The notes below the pieces were generated by a model that did not search any database, was not told where the DNA came from, and saw only the letters and a program-made list of their open reading frames with translations. A stretch of DNA of 64,000 nt from Lepus europaeus (lineage: Eukaryota; Chordata; Mammalia; Lagomorpha; Leporidae), in NCBI RefSeq assembly GCF_033115175.1, contig NC_084844.1, positions 32,211,885 through 32,275,884 on the forward strand, written 5' to 3'. Made by a program: the position numbers and the translations under genes. Shown piece by piece: positions 44,901 to 50,561 of the stretch (within the stretch, counting starts at the first letter, position 1; every line of letters begins with the position of its first letter).

Positions 44901-45607
44901 CACCGCGCCAATCCAAAGCCAGGAGCTAGGTGCTTCTCCTGGTCTCCCATGCGGGTGCAGGGCCCAAGGACTTGGGCCATCCTCCACTGCACTCCCGGGC
45001 CACAGCAGAGAGCTGGACTGGAAGAGGAGCAACTGGGACAGAATCCGGCGCCCTAACCAGGACTAGAACCTCAGGTGCCGGCACCACAGGCGGAGGATTA
45101 GCCTATTGAGCCGCGGCACTGGCTGGGAAGAGAGTTTCTAAAGAATTTATTCCAGGGCAGGCATTTGGTACAGTGGTTAAGACACAGCTTGAGATGTCCA
45201 CATCCTGTAAGTGAGTGCCTGGTTCGAGTCTTGGCTTCTCTATTTCCAATCCAGCTTCCTGCCTAATGTACATCCTGGGGGACAGTGGATGATGCCTCAA
45301 GAGACCTCCCACAAGGGTAGCAAGGGCCCAAGTACTGGGGCCATCATCCACTGCCTTTCCAGGTGCATTAGCAGGGATCTGGGTTGGAAGCAGGGAAGCC
45401 ACTCTGATACGGGATGCCGCGTTATCACAGTCACTTACCTTGCTGCGCCACAACACCGCCCCATAGGAACAAGCTTTCGGGATGTTACTCCTGACTGCAG
45501 TCCCAGGGATGTCACAGGAGACTAACAGATGTGCTTGCTTCCAGGTTCCCTCTGACCAAGGGGACATGGCTCTGAAGATGATGAAGCTGGTGACTCAGCA
45601 AGAATAG
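17482..45607 (+). CDS. SCPEP1: Serine carboxypeptidase 1 (retinoid-inducible serine carboxypeptidase), complete coding region in 13 exons
   Basis: An S10-family serine carboxypeptidase of the secretory/lysosomal route that removes C-terminal residues from peptides. Join: 17482-17575, 20308-20456, 24459-24548, 26066-26221, 27297-27371, 28229-28301, 34151-34188, 35060-35188, 35786-35879, 37221-37334, 39355-39492, 40453-40616, 45545-45607. This gives 1,377 bases and 458 residues, against 452 in human. A leucine-rich signal peptide ends near residue 28-32. The oxyanion/substrate loop GGPGGSSTG is at 82-90. The catalytic triad is Ser173 (FSESYGG), Asp377 (NGQLDLIVDT) and His437 (AGHMVPSDQ). N-glycosylation sequons are at N70, N108, N132 and N368. 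All borders are GT-AG with matching phase, and no break is seen. It lies downstream of a CpG island carrying a CACGTG box. Confidence 0.98.
17621..19427. other. SCPEP1 intron 1, mainly unique
   Basis: Unique sequence with CpG-island shore and a TA/CA-rich tract. A weak MIR-like stretch may lie near 18130-18190. No exon-like segment convinces me. Confidence 0.4.
18815..18945. repeat. TA/CA-rich simple sequence
   Basis: Alternating ATATAT, GTATGTGTATA, CATATACATATG and a (AC)n run. Confidence 0.8.
19428..19740 (-). repeat. C SINE, old
   Basis: TTTACTTATTTGAAAGGCAG and inverted head ending GTGCCATGCCCGCTCC; SCPEP1 intron 1. Confidence 0.9.
20308..20456 (+). CDS. SCPEP1: SCPEP1 exon 2
   Basis: Residues 32-81, including EEGKEVWGYVTVR and MFWWLYYAT, ending LVMWLQ. 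It contains sequon N70-F-S. Acceptor CGTTGCAG, donor CTTCAG/GTAATG. Confidence 0.96.
20850..21177 (-). repeat. C SINE with (GA)n expansion
   Basis: Complete copy; GA tract of about 14 units at 20890-20919; head ends CCACAACACCTGCCC. SCPEP1 intron 2. Confidence 0.9.
21178..24028. other. SCPEP1 intron 2, mainly unique
   Basis: GC-rich unique sequence. Contains a C-run near 22240-22275 and a (TGG)n run at 22718-22738. L2-like text occurs near 23250-23400 and a weak MIR near 23690-23850. No conserved exon recognised. Confidence 0.45.
22718..22738. repeat. (TGG)n trinucleotide repeat
   Basis: Seven consecutive TGG units inside SCPEP1 intron 2. Confidence 0.9.
24030..24300 (-). repeat. C SINE, 5' end lost
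   Basis: Follows a (CTTT/CTCC)n tract; typical body; stops at CAGACTGCCACTGATACGGG before the head. SCPEP1 intron 2. Confidence 0.88.
24459..24548 (+). CDS. SCPEP1: SCPEP1 exon 3
   Basis: Residues 82-111, GGPGGSSTGFGNFQEIGPLD and on to NTTW. This is the glycine-rich substrate-binding/oxyanion motif of S10 peptidases. It contains sequon N108-T-T. Acceptor TTCCACAG, donor TGG/GTACAG. Confidence 0.96.
24549..26065. other. SCPEP1 intron 3, unique and C-rich
   Basis: Pyrimidine-rich sequence. A 237-codon open frame at 24712-25425 is proline/serine/leucine-rich with no domain and I reject it. A MIR (plus) seems to lie at about 25455-25620. Confidence 0.45.
26066..26221 (+). CDS. SCPEP1: SCPEP1 exon 4
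   Basis: Residues 112-163, including the conserved FVDNPVGTGFSY motif and helix DLAMVAADMMVLLKTFF. Sequon N132-K-S. Acceptor GGCTCCTAG, donor TTCCAG/GTATGC. Confidence 0.96.
26331..26714 (-). repeat. C SINE with triplicated tail unit
   Basis: Its tail region holds three exact 21-bp tandem units (26332-26352, 26353-26373, 26374-26394; each begins AAGGTTTATT), then a normal body and head ending CCACAGCACCAGCCCC. SCPEP1 intron 4. Confidence 0.9.
26744..27052 (-). repeat. C SINE, old
   Basis: TAAGGCTTATTTACTTATTTG and head ending GTGCCATGACACCAGCC; SCPEP1 intron 4. Confidence 0.9.
27297..27371 (+). CDS. SCPEP1: SCPEP1 exon 5 (nucleophile serine)
   Basis: Residues 164-188, TIPFYIFSESYGGKMAAGIG and on. 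The catalytic serine Ser173 lies in the G/S-E-S-Y-G-G motif. Acceptor CTTGCTAG, donor TATAAG/GTAAGA. Confidence 0.96.
27419..27681 (-). repeat. C SINE, internally shortened
   Basis: AAAAAGATTTATTTATTTATT tail and head ending CCACAATGGCAGCCCC. It starts 48 bp after SCPEP1 exon 5. Confidence 0.9.
27795..28017 (+). repeat. L1 ORF2 remnant
   Basis: One frame reads YKAAVSKTIWY, a stop, then HSNRQMDEMQQG, matching the L1 ORF2 motif YKA-V-KT-WYWH-RQ. It continues to about 28017. Stops show it is dead. Confidence 0.7.
28229..28301 (+). CDS. SCPEP1: SCPEP1 exon 6
   Basis: Residues 189-212, AVQQGTIKCNFSGVALGDSW then ISPV, plus one base of Asp213. The GVALGDSWISP motif is typical of the family. Acceptor CTCTTCAG, donor GTTG/GTAAGT. 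Confidence 0.96.
28455..28680 (-). repeat. MIR
   Basis: Contains AGCATCTACCATGGGC, TTAGAGTTGGAGAC and CAAACCCAGGTCTGTGTGAC in antisense MIR order; SCPEP1 intron 6. Confidence 0.6.
28896..29089 (-). mobile_element. MER20-type hAT-Charlie element
   Basis: Starts GGGTTTCTCAACCTCGGCAC and ends CCCTGGTCAAGAACTAC, with AAATGTCTCCAGACTTTGCC inside: the inverted MER20 consensus as I recall it. Confidence 0.75.
29090..29384 (-). repeat. C SINE, old
   Basis: Inserted in or beside the end of the MER20 copy; head ends CCACAATGCTGGCCCC. First of six same-strand copies in intron 6. Confidence 0.9.
29634..29952 (-). repeat. C SINE, old and divergent
   Basis: TATTTATTTATTTTCATCTAC and head ending CCATACCATGATGCCC. 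Confidence 0.87.
29961..30272 (-). repeat. C SINE, old
   Basis: T16 start, AAGAGTTACATAGAG and head ending CCACTGTGTCAGCCC. Confidence 0.9.
30287..30621 (-). repeat. C SINE, old
   Basis: Poly-T, TAATATTTATTTATTTAATTG and head ending CCACAGTGCTGGCACC. Confidence 0.92.
30633..30954 (-). repeat. C SINE, old
   Basis: TTTTAAAAAGATTTATTTTATT and altered head CTACAATGTTGACTCCC. Confidence 0.88.
31089..31397 (-). repeat. C SINE, old
   Basis: TTTTTAAGATTTTACAAAAC and head ending CACCACGGTGCTTGCCCC. Last of the six-copy run. Confidence 0.87.
31398..31787. other. SCPEP1 intron 6 unique stretch
   Basis: No repeat or exon recognised. Confidence 0.4.
31788..31985 (-). repeat. MIR
   Basis: CCTAGAGTCACACAGCTGAA, TAGAGCTGGGATTCAAACTC and GATGATGAACCTAAGACTC are a clear antisense MIR core. 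Confidence 0.88.
32195..32281 (-). repeat. L2 3' end fragment
   Basis: GATAAGCACTGTGCTAGATT and CACACTCCCTATCTTCAAG resemble the inverted L2 3' end. Confidence 0.6.
32283..32512 (-). mobile_element. hAT-Charlie nonautonomous element
   Basis: Ends GGTCTGTTGGACAGTGCTG, the inverse of a CAGCACTGTCCAACAGA terminus; interior has CTAGCCACATGTGACTATTT twice-related motifs and an AAATTTATAGTAATTAAAAT core. Family label uncertain. Confidence 0.65.
32521..32727 (+). mobile_element. Second hAT-Charlie nonautonomous element
   Basis: Begins CAGAGGCTGGCAAG and ends with the imperfect inverse GGCCAGTCCCTG. Core TTCTTTATTGAAACAGCCAC, CACCCATCATTTACATATT. The 8-bp flanks share GTCT only, so the target duplication is doubtful. 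Confidence 0.65.
32728..33329. other. SCPEP1 intron 6 stretch
   Basis: No confident repeat. Text near 33130-33170 (AAGCCATTGAAACCTTTC) may be an old interspersed repeat that I cannot name. Confidence 0.35.
33330..33641 (-). repeat. C SINE, old and divergent
   Basis: TTTTTTATTTGAAAGACACAG body and head ending GCCAAACGCCTACC. Confidence 0.85.
33642..34150. other. SCPEP1 intron 6 end
   Basis: Unique sequence leading to the exon 7 acceptor; nothing else recognised. Confidence 0.4.
34151..34188 (+). CDS. SCPEP1: SCPEP1 exon 7 (38 bases)
   Basis: Residues 213-225, DSVLSWGPYLYSM. A very short exon after the longest intron (5.8 kb). Acceptor TTTTTTTAG, donor GCATG/GTAAGT. Confidence 0.95.
34375..34520 (+). 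repeat. L1M-like fragment
   Basis: AATTTTCAAATATGTAGTAA and CACCATCTTGACCCAGTTAACA resemble an ancient-L1 segment. Confidence 0.4.
34660..34962 (-). repeat. C SINE, old
   Basis: GAGAGACAG tract, CCCCAAATGCCCACAGCTGC; ends with altered head about 100 bp before exon 8. Confidence 0.83.
35060..35188 (+). CDS. SCPEP1: SCPEP1 exon 8
   Basis: Residues 226-268, SLLDDQGLAEVSRVAEQVLD and on to WEKAEMVIEK, an insertion helix region. Acceptor GCACTCTAG, donor GAGAAG/GTAAAA. Confidence 0.95.
35189..35785. other. SCPEP1 intron 8
   Basis: Short SINE-free intron between exons 8 and 9; no repeat recognised. Confidence 0.45.
35786..35879 (+). CDS. SCPEP1: SCPEP1 exon 9
   Basis: Residues 269-299, NTDGVNFYNILTKDTPMSAM and on to SLEFTRSHL, plus one base of Val300. 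Acceptor GTATTTCAG, donor TTGG/GTGAGT. Confidence 0.95.
35960..36230 (+). repeat. L1M-like 3' end fragment
   Basis: GAGTTGTGTAATCATCACCA, CAGCTCTCCCCCTGGCAGAC and CATTTTATGTAAAGGAAACT follow an ancient L1 3' end pattern. Confidence 0.5.
36396..36670 (-). repeat. C SINE, old
   Basis: Target duplication with core CAGCTGATTTT at 36385-36395 and about 36671-36681; head ends GTGCCCCTTGCCC. Confidence 0.88.
36880..37152 (+). repeat. C SINE, sense copy in SCPEP1 intron 9
   Basis: GGGGCTGGTGTTGTGGCACAG head; tail CTCAAATAAATG... ends about 70 bp before exon 10. One of few sense copies in the gene; it brings AATAAA on the transcribed strand. Confidence 0.9.
37221..37334 (+). CDS. SCPEP1: SCPEP1 exon 10
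   Basis: Residues 300-337, VRLCQRHVRHLHGDSLSQLM and on to PEDFSWG. Residue 301 is Arg where I recall Cys in human. Acceptor TTGTTTCCAG, donor GGGGAG/GTATTT. Confidence 0.95.
37335..38555. other. SCPEP1 intron 10, first part
   Basis: An L1M-like 3' end may span about 37440-37680 (GACATTTTCCATAATAAAAG). The remainder is unique. Confidence 0.45.
38556..38755 (+). repeat. MIR
   Basis: GTTCCTTAGCCTCTCTAGGC and GGGTAGTGATGAAGAGCAAA with spacing of a sense MIR. Confidence 0.65.
38756..39354. other. SCPEP1 intron 10, last part
   Basis: A GATGA-rich patch at 38770-38815, otherwise unique. Confidence 0.4.
39355..39492 (+). CDS. SCPEP1: SCPEP1 exon 11 (catalytic aspartate)
   Basis: Residues 338-383, including DFMKPVISIVDELLETGVNV and TVYNGQLDLIVDTM. 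Catalytic Asp377 and sequon N368-V-T. Acceptor CTTGCGCAG, donor CATGG/GTAGGA. Confidence 0.96.
39493..40244. other. SCPEP1 intron 11
   Basis: Unique sequence, no recognised feature. Confidence 0.4.
40245..40378 (-). mobile_element. MER5A-type hAT-Charlie element
   Basis: GGAAATGCAGCTGCGCAGGC, CACTGAGTCAGACTCTGCAT and TTTGGCAAACAC follow the inverted MER5A consensus. It ends about 75 bp before exon 12. Confidence 0.7.
40453..40616 (+). CDS. SCPEP1: SCPEP1 exon 12 (catalytic histidine)
   Basis: Residues 384-438, GQEAWVRKLKWPELPKFNQL and on to YWILRAGHM. Catalytic His437 is the next-to-last residue of the exon. Acceptor GACAAACAG, donor CACATG/GTGAGA. Confidence 0.96.
40768..41093 (+). mobile_element. 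Tigger-type DNA transposon fossil
   Basis: Starts near GGTGAGAATCCTGAATCTGA and ends near CATTTTGGATAAGGAATACT, the two ends of a recalled MER44/MER46-like Tigger MITE. SCPEP1 intron 12. Confidence 0.55.
41094..41641. other. SCPEP1 intron 12 unique stretch
   Basis: Nothing recognised. Confidence 0.4.
41642..41938 (-). repeat. C SINE, old and divergent
   Basis: TTAAAGTTTATTTGTATTTAC, GAGAGACAGACAGAGC and altered head. Confidence 0.83.
42207..42416 (+). mobile_element. MER20-type hAT-Charlie element
   Basis: Starts CAGTGGTTCTCAGCCAGGG; GGCATGTAGTGGGTAGAGGC and CAGGGATCCTGGCGAACATC inside. Opposite orientation to the copy at 28896. Confidence 0.8.
42560..42700 (-). repeat. L2 3' end fragment
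   Basis: GAGCAAATATCTGAGTGTCC, GTACTGGGCACTGGGAGCAT and CAGTCCCTCTCCTCAAAGG match the inverted L2 3' end. Confidence 0.7.
42701..43205. other. SCPEP1 intron 12 unique stretch
   Basis: Nothing recognised. Confidence 0.4.
43206..43378 (+). repeat. C SINE 5' half, abutting an inverted SINE head
   Basis: GGGGCCAGCACTGTGGTGTAG through CCCCTGCACCCACATAG, then breaks off. At 43379-43420 the text (CATATGGGATGCAGGTATCC) is the inverted head of another copy. Confidence 0.85.
43504..43806 (+). repeat. C SINE, old and divergent
   Basis: GGGGCAGGTGTTTGTCACAG head, TTCTGGGGAGTGAACCAG body, TTTCAGATAAAATG tail. Confidence 0.87.
43818..44081 (-). repeat. C SINE, old
   Basis: TAAAAAGATTTATTTGTTTATTG and head ending CCACAACATTGGCCCC. 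Confidence 0.9.
44158..44202. repeat. (TA)n-rich microsatellite
   Basis: ATATATATATATACATACATATATATGTATATATATA pattern in SCPEP1 intron 12. Confidence 0.85.
44781..45125 (-). repeat. C SINE, young class
   Basis: Perfect 14-bp target duplication GGAAGAGAGTTTCT at 44767-44780 and 45126-45139. Confidence 0.95.
45149..45464. repeat. Two C SINE 5' halves in inverted orientation
   Basis: 45149-45314 is a plus-strand 5' half (GGGCAGGCATTTGGTACAG onward). 45315-45464 is a minus-strand 5' half ending CGCCACAACACCGCCCC. Together they can fold back. They end 80 bp before SCPEP1 exon 13. Confidence 0.85.
45545..45607 (+). CDS. SCPEP1: SCPEP1 exon 13 (last coding exon)
   Basis: Residues 439-458, VPSDQGDMALKMMKLVTQQE, then TAG at 45605-45607. 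Acceptor CTTCCAG/GTTCCC. It completes the GHMVPSDQP-like motif around the catalytic histidine. Confidence 0.96.
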   Translation, partial: VPSDQGDMALKMMKLVTQQE

Positions 45608-45930
45608 GACTGACGGCTGGAGATGAGCTGGGTTGATCTCAGTCCAGGAGCTGAGCCCGCGACCCTGGAGCAGTGGGAGTCAGCCATATTCCTTCAGTTT
45701 GACCTAGGCTGTGCTTGGGAAGGTTCCCCCCAGCCTCAGCAGAGGATAAAGTGTTGCCCCAGGACAAGCTGGAAATCAGTGCTGCTTAAGAAAACTGAAG
45801 TTCTTACAAAATGGGCTTGTTTTTATCAAAATGAAGGATTATAACAGATTAACTTTTCCTTATTACAAAAGCAAATGATGTGATTTGTACAAACAGTGGA
45901 AATTAAGGTAAACAAAGAACAAAATAAACA
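45608..45930 (+). other. SCPEP1: SCPEP1 3' UTR, probable
   Basis: Non-coding sequence after the stop. Two candidate poly(A) signals are visible: the weak variant AATGAA at 45830-45835, placed where I recall the human signal, and canonical AATAAA at 45923-45928. Which is used, and so the exact end, cannot be told from sequence alone. Confidence 0.55.
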
Positions 45931-46310
45931 CTCGTGTACAGGGACAAGCACTGTTACCAATATGGTAGAAACCATGGCAGGTCCTTTTTTGCTATATAGA
46001 CGTATATATTTTTTACAAAGATTGAATCGTCATGTCCTATATGCTACTGTGCTGTCTGCTTTGTTCACACATCAGTCTGCCCAGGCGCCTTTCATGGCAG
46101 TGTTCTGAGACAGCTGAGTGGCTGCTGAGTGATCGGTTTCATGGTTGTGCATGTTTATTTACTGCAGCCCCAACTGTTTCCCACAAGTAATTTCTGGTTC
46201 ATCCCAACTGTAAACAGTGCTCTGTGATTCATTCTGATGGTTACGTGTGTCTGCACATCCCTGTTATTCCCTGACAGTAAACTCATAAATGTATAATTGT
46301 TTAGGCAAAG
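45931..46310. repeat. Possible ancient L1-type 3' end
   Basis: Downstream of SCPEP1, phrases such as ACAAGCACTGTTACCAATAT, GATTGAATCGTCATGTCCT and AACAGTGCTCTGTGATTCAT resemble an old L1 3' UTR. Low confidence. Confidence 0.35.
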
Positions 46311-46319
46311 GATTTTATA

Positions 46320-46600
46320 ATTATTTATTTATGTATTTTCATTTTTTATTTGAAAGGCAAAGAGAAGGAGAGAAAGGTCTTCCATCCACCACTTCGCTCC
46401 CTCAAGGCCAGAGCCGAGAGTCCAGAACTCCATCTGGGTCTCCCACAGGGGTGGCAGGGACCCAATCACCTGTTGCCTCCAGCATGCACACTATCCAGAA
46501 GCTGGAATTGGAGGCAGAGGTGGGATTCAAACTCAGGTAGTCTAATATGAGATGCAGACCTCCCAAGTCTTAACAGTTGCTCCAAACACCTACCTCTACC
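46320..46600 (-). repeat. C SINE, old
   Basis: ATTTATTTATGTATTTTC, GAAAGGCAAAGAG and head ending CAAACACCTACC. Confidence 0.85.
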
Positions 46601-46639
46601 CAAAGCATTGCCACATTTTAAGATTAATGTTTAGGACTT

Positions 46640-46926
46640 TTTTAAAAAGGCTTTATAATTTTTTTAATATGAGAGATAGAGAGGGGGCTACCATTTACTA
46701 GTTTACTCCCCAAATGCCCACAATGATCACTGCCTTGATACTGGGAGCTAGGAACTCAGTCCAGATCTCCGATGTGGGTGGCAGGGTCCCAAGTACTTGA
46801 GCTTTCACCTGCTGCCTCCCAGGTTGTACGTTAGCAGGAGGGTGGAATTGGGAACAGAGCCAGGACTGGAACCCAGGCACTTTGATATCCCAAGCAGTAT
46901 CTTATCCACGGAACAACACTGCCCCT
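46640..46926 (-). repeat. C SINE, old and divergent
   Basis: AAAAAGGCTTTATAATTTTT and head ending AACAACACTGCCCC. Confidence 0.83.
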
Positions 46927-47562
46927 GCAGTTGGTCCTGGTAAATCATCAAATCAAGCCCTGAATTCCAGCACAAATTGGATTCCCAGGTGCACTGGGAG
47001 CGCTCTCTTCTGTTGGGAGGAAATGTGATTCTGGGCATTGAGATGGGTCATAGGGCAGTCTGCAGTGAAGCTGGGGACCACAAACCTTTGTGGCCACCGG
47101 AAGCAGCCCTTTCATCCTGCCTGAGGTCAGTCTTGCCCCAAGACCCTATGATTAATTCTTAGACTTGCTCATGAACTCTGTCCCTGCTGTAAGACACTGT
47201 CAACCTACACTCATGCCTTCATGGGGAAGATCACTGTTGGGCTTGGCCTGCTCTGTACAATGTGCATGTATGTTTCAAAAGCACTCAACTATGGCCCCCA
47301 ATTCCCACTCTGGGACAGTCCTGAAAGAGGTAAGGGGAAATTCTGTTAGTAAATAGAACTTAGAGCAATGGCTGTTCATTTGGCCTGGAATGGGAGATGG
47401 CCAGAATCGGTTTTCACCAAATCATGGTTTGATTGGGTAGTCAGAATTGGGAGAAATGTGACTGGGAAATTGAGGACAAAAGTATAAGGATAGACTGCTC
47501 TGAAAAGCAGAATATGAACATATTTGCATCTCATGTGAATGCTTACCAAAGGATAAAGGGAG
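46927..47562. other. Intergenic unique stretch
   Basis: Nothing recognised. Confidence 0.4.
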
Positions 47563-47912
47563 ATTTTTTTTTTTTTTTTTTTTTTGGACAGGCAGAATGG
47601 ACAGCAGAGGGAGACAGAGAGAAAGGTCTTCCTTTTTGCCGTTGGTTCACCCTCCAATGGCCGCCACGGTAGGTGCGCTGCGGCCGGCGCACCATGCTGA
47701 TCCGATGGCAGGAGCCAGGTGCTTCTCCTGGTCTCCCATGGGGTGCAGGGCCCAAGCACTTGGGCCATCCTCCATTGCACTCCCTGGCCACAGCAGAGAG
47801 CTGGCCTGGAAGAGGGGCAACCGGGACAGGATCGGTGCCCTGACCGGGACTAGAACCCGGTGTGCTGGCGCCGCAAGGCGGAGGATTAGCCTAGTGAGCC
47901 ACAGCGCCGGCT
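47563..47912 (-). repeat. C SINE, young class
   Basis: T22 start, GGACAGGCAGAATGGACAG and head ending CCACAGCGCCGGC. Abuts an older SINE. Confidence 0.93.
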
Positions 47913-48143
47913 TTAAAAAGTTTATTTTATATATTCGAAAGGCAGAGTGATAGATCTTCCAGCTGCTGGTTCACCCTCCAAAAGCCCTGGCTAGGCCAGG
48001 ATGAAGCCAGGAGCCGGGAACTCCATTTGAGTCTCCCATATGCGTGGGCCAGCATTGGCTGCCTCCCAAGTGCATTAGCAGGAAGCTGGATGGAAGCAGA
48101 GTAGCTGGGACTTGAACCGGCACTTTGAAATGGGATGTGAGTG
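47913..48143 (-). repeat. C SINE, old, head lost
   Basis: TTAAAAAGTTTATTTTATATATT onward to TTGAACCGGCACTTTGAAATG. Confidence 0.85.
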
Positions 48144-48299
48144 ATACAAACAAGGGCCTGATATTAATAATCAGGTGGATAGGATGAACCATCTGTGGAC
48201 ATCAGTCCCTTCCAGCCACTTGTATAGTCTCCTGAGCCTTGGAAGCAGGGATGGAGGTTGCACATGGGCTCAGCAACGTAGATGTCCATTCTTCAAGAC

Positions 48300-48650
48300 T
48301 TACTTAATTCCTCAGTGTGGCTGTGTTGGGAGGTGGTGCCTAGCGGGAGGAGTTTGGGTCATGGGAAGGAGCCCTCACGAATGGATTAATGCAGTCTGGC
48401 AGGATTGAGTGAGGGGTCATTCTGGGACCGGATTAGCTCCACCAGAGGGCGCTACAATAAAGGGAGTGTGGCTTCCAGGGCTTTCTCTCGGGTCTTTGAC
48501 CATAGGATGCCTTCACCAGAAGCTGAACAGGTATCAGCACCATGTTCTTGCACCTCCAGAATTATGAGCCAAAAATATACCTCTTTTCTTTGTAATTGCC
48601 CACTCTCAGGCATTTTGTTACAACAACAACAACAAAAAACTAAGGTAGTA
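48300..48650 (+). mobile_element. MST-type MaLR LTR
   Basis: TGTTGGGAGGTGGTGCCTAG, GGAGTTTGGGTCATGGGAAG, GAATTATGAGCCAAAAATAT and GCCCACTCTCAGGCATTTTG follow the sense MST LTR in order. A (CAA)n run sits at its end (48621-48637). Confidence 0.8.
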
Positions 48651-48949
48651 AACAAATACTAGCTGTGATCCCGTGCCTTGTCGAAACAATGTTTCTTCCT
48701 GATTTTGATGTGAATCTATTTCAGTAAATATTAACCCAGAATTTTTGCTTTCATCTCCTCTCCTATTCTGTAATAATCTAAGATGGGCTAAGAGCATACA
48801 ATTTTCTGTGTAAGCATTCATTTTACAAAATGTCAAGGAGGGATTGTCAATGAACCAAGAAAAGAGTGATCACTGTCCAAAGACAAAAAAAAAAAAAAGG
48901 AATTCTGGTGCTCTTTTAGGAAAAAGGATAGTTTTAAGAGGGATAGTGG
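48651..48949. other. Intergenic stretch after the MST LTR
   Basis: AT-rich; A-run at 48886-48899; no gene recognised. Confidence 0.4.
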
Positions 48950-49170
48950 TGGTGCTGGCATTGTGGCAAAGAGAGTTCTGGCTGCTCTGCTTTTGGTCCA
49001 GCTCCCTGCTGATGTGCCTGGGACACAGCAGATGATGGCTCAAGTAGTTGAGTCCCTTCCACTCGTGGGAAACCCAGATGGAGTTACAGGCTCTTGGCTT
49101 TGGACTGATCGAGTCCTGGCCATTGTGGCTATTTGGGGAGAAAGCCAGCAGATGAAAAGAGCTCTATGGG
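48950..49170 (+). repeat. C SINE with internal deletion
   Basis: TGCTGGCATTGTGGCAAAG jumps directly to TTCTGGCTGCTCTGC, so about 70 bases of the 5' region are deleted; ends before the CT tract. Confidence 0.8.
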
Positions 49171-49230
49171 GAAAAATGCATAAAAGGACAGTAGTGTCAT
49201 GTTAAACAGAAGTGTGACTCTTTTGTCTTT

Positions 49231-49536
49231 TTTTTCTTTTTTTTTGTCAGGCAGAGTGGATAGTGAGAGAGAGAGAGACAGAGAAAGGTCTTCCTTTTTG
49301 CCATTGGTTCACCCTGCAATGGCCGCTGCGGCTGGTGCATCGCGCTGATCCTGGTCTCCCATGCAGGTGCAGGGCCCAAGGACTTGGGCCATCCTCCACT
49401 GCCTTCCCAGGCCATAGCAGAGAGCTGGCCTGGAAGAGGGGCAACCGGGATAGAATCCGGCGCCCCAACCAAGACTAGAACCCAGTGTGCTGGCGCCGCA
49501 AGGCGGAGGATTAGCCTGTTGAGCCACAGCACCGGC
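49231..49536 (-). repeat. C SINE, young class, internal deletion
   Basis: Perfect 15-bp target duplication GACTCTTTTGTCTTT at 49216-49230 and 49537-49551. About 30 bases are missing between CGCTGATC and CTGGTCTCCC. Confidence 0.95.
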
Positions 49537-49551
49537 GACTCTTTTGTCTTT

Positions 49552-50174
49552 ATGTGGCGATAAAGTATGGTTTAAAGGGACAGGTATGGTACTGCATTGA
49601 CAAGGGGTGAATTGTGGGGTCTTTATCATGCTTCTGCTTGCCTCAGCGGAATTACACAGTCCACAATTACCTTTCCTGTATGCTTCTGACTCGGGTGACC
49701 CACAGAGGGATTCCTGTGGGGATGTGGAAGATGGAAGGGAAGAATAGCCGTTTTTAGCTCAGATGAGTTGTCATCTTTCTGCTGGCTCAGCTTGTCAGCA
49801 GCCAGGTCTGCACCTGCTCCCTGTTCCCTTGGATCCTCCTGGGCCAGGTGAGTGCGCTTAGCGCTGTGAAGCAGCGCCAAGGACCCGCACTCGCTTCTGC
49901 TTCCTGGACGGTCCCAGGGACTCCGCTCGTGCACGAGAGTCACACTGCACTTGCTCCTTTCCACGTTACATGCACGGTCCCTCCTGACTGCTGGCTCTGT
50001 GGACTTCAAGCTCCCGCATCTGATTCGGAGATGCCAGCTGTACAAAGACTGCCTAACCAGCTTCCACAGTCAAGTCCCTGTAACACAAAGAGCACACATG
50101 TGCACACACACACACATTCACTTACAACCTAGTTCTACTTCTCTGATCGAATCCTGGTTGATCTCGCTATTAAA
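49552..50174. other. Intergenic unique stretch
   Basis: Moderately GC-rich, a (AC)n run at about 50101-50115; no gene recognised. Confidence 0.4.
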
Positions 50175-50184
50175 ACCTAATCAT

Positions 50185-50551
50185 GGCCGGCGCTGTGGCT
50201 CACTAGGCTAATCCTCCGCCTTGCAGCGCCGGCACACCGGGTTCTAGTCCTGGTCGGGGCGCCGGATTCTGTCCCGGTTGCCCCTCTTCCAGGCCAGCTC
50301 TCTGCTGTGGCCAGGGAGTGCAGTGGAGGATGGCCCAAGTGCTTGGGTCCTGCACCCCATGGGAGACCAGGATAAGCCCCTGGCTCCTGCCATCGGATCA
50401 GTGCGGTGCGCTGGCCGCAGCGTGCCAACCGCGGCGGCCATTGGAGGGTGAACCAACGGCAAAGGGAAGAACTTTCTCTCTGTCTCTCTCTCTCACTATC
50501 CACTCTGCCTGTCAAAAAAAAAAAAAAAAACAAAACAAAACAAAAAACAAC
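50185..50551 (+). repeat. C SINE, young class, full length
   Basis: GGCCGGCGCTGTGGCTCACT to CTGTCAAAA tail. Perfect target duplication ACCTAATCAT at 50175-50184 and 50552-50561. Confidence 0.96.
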
Positions 50552-50561
50552 ACCTAATCAT

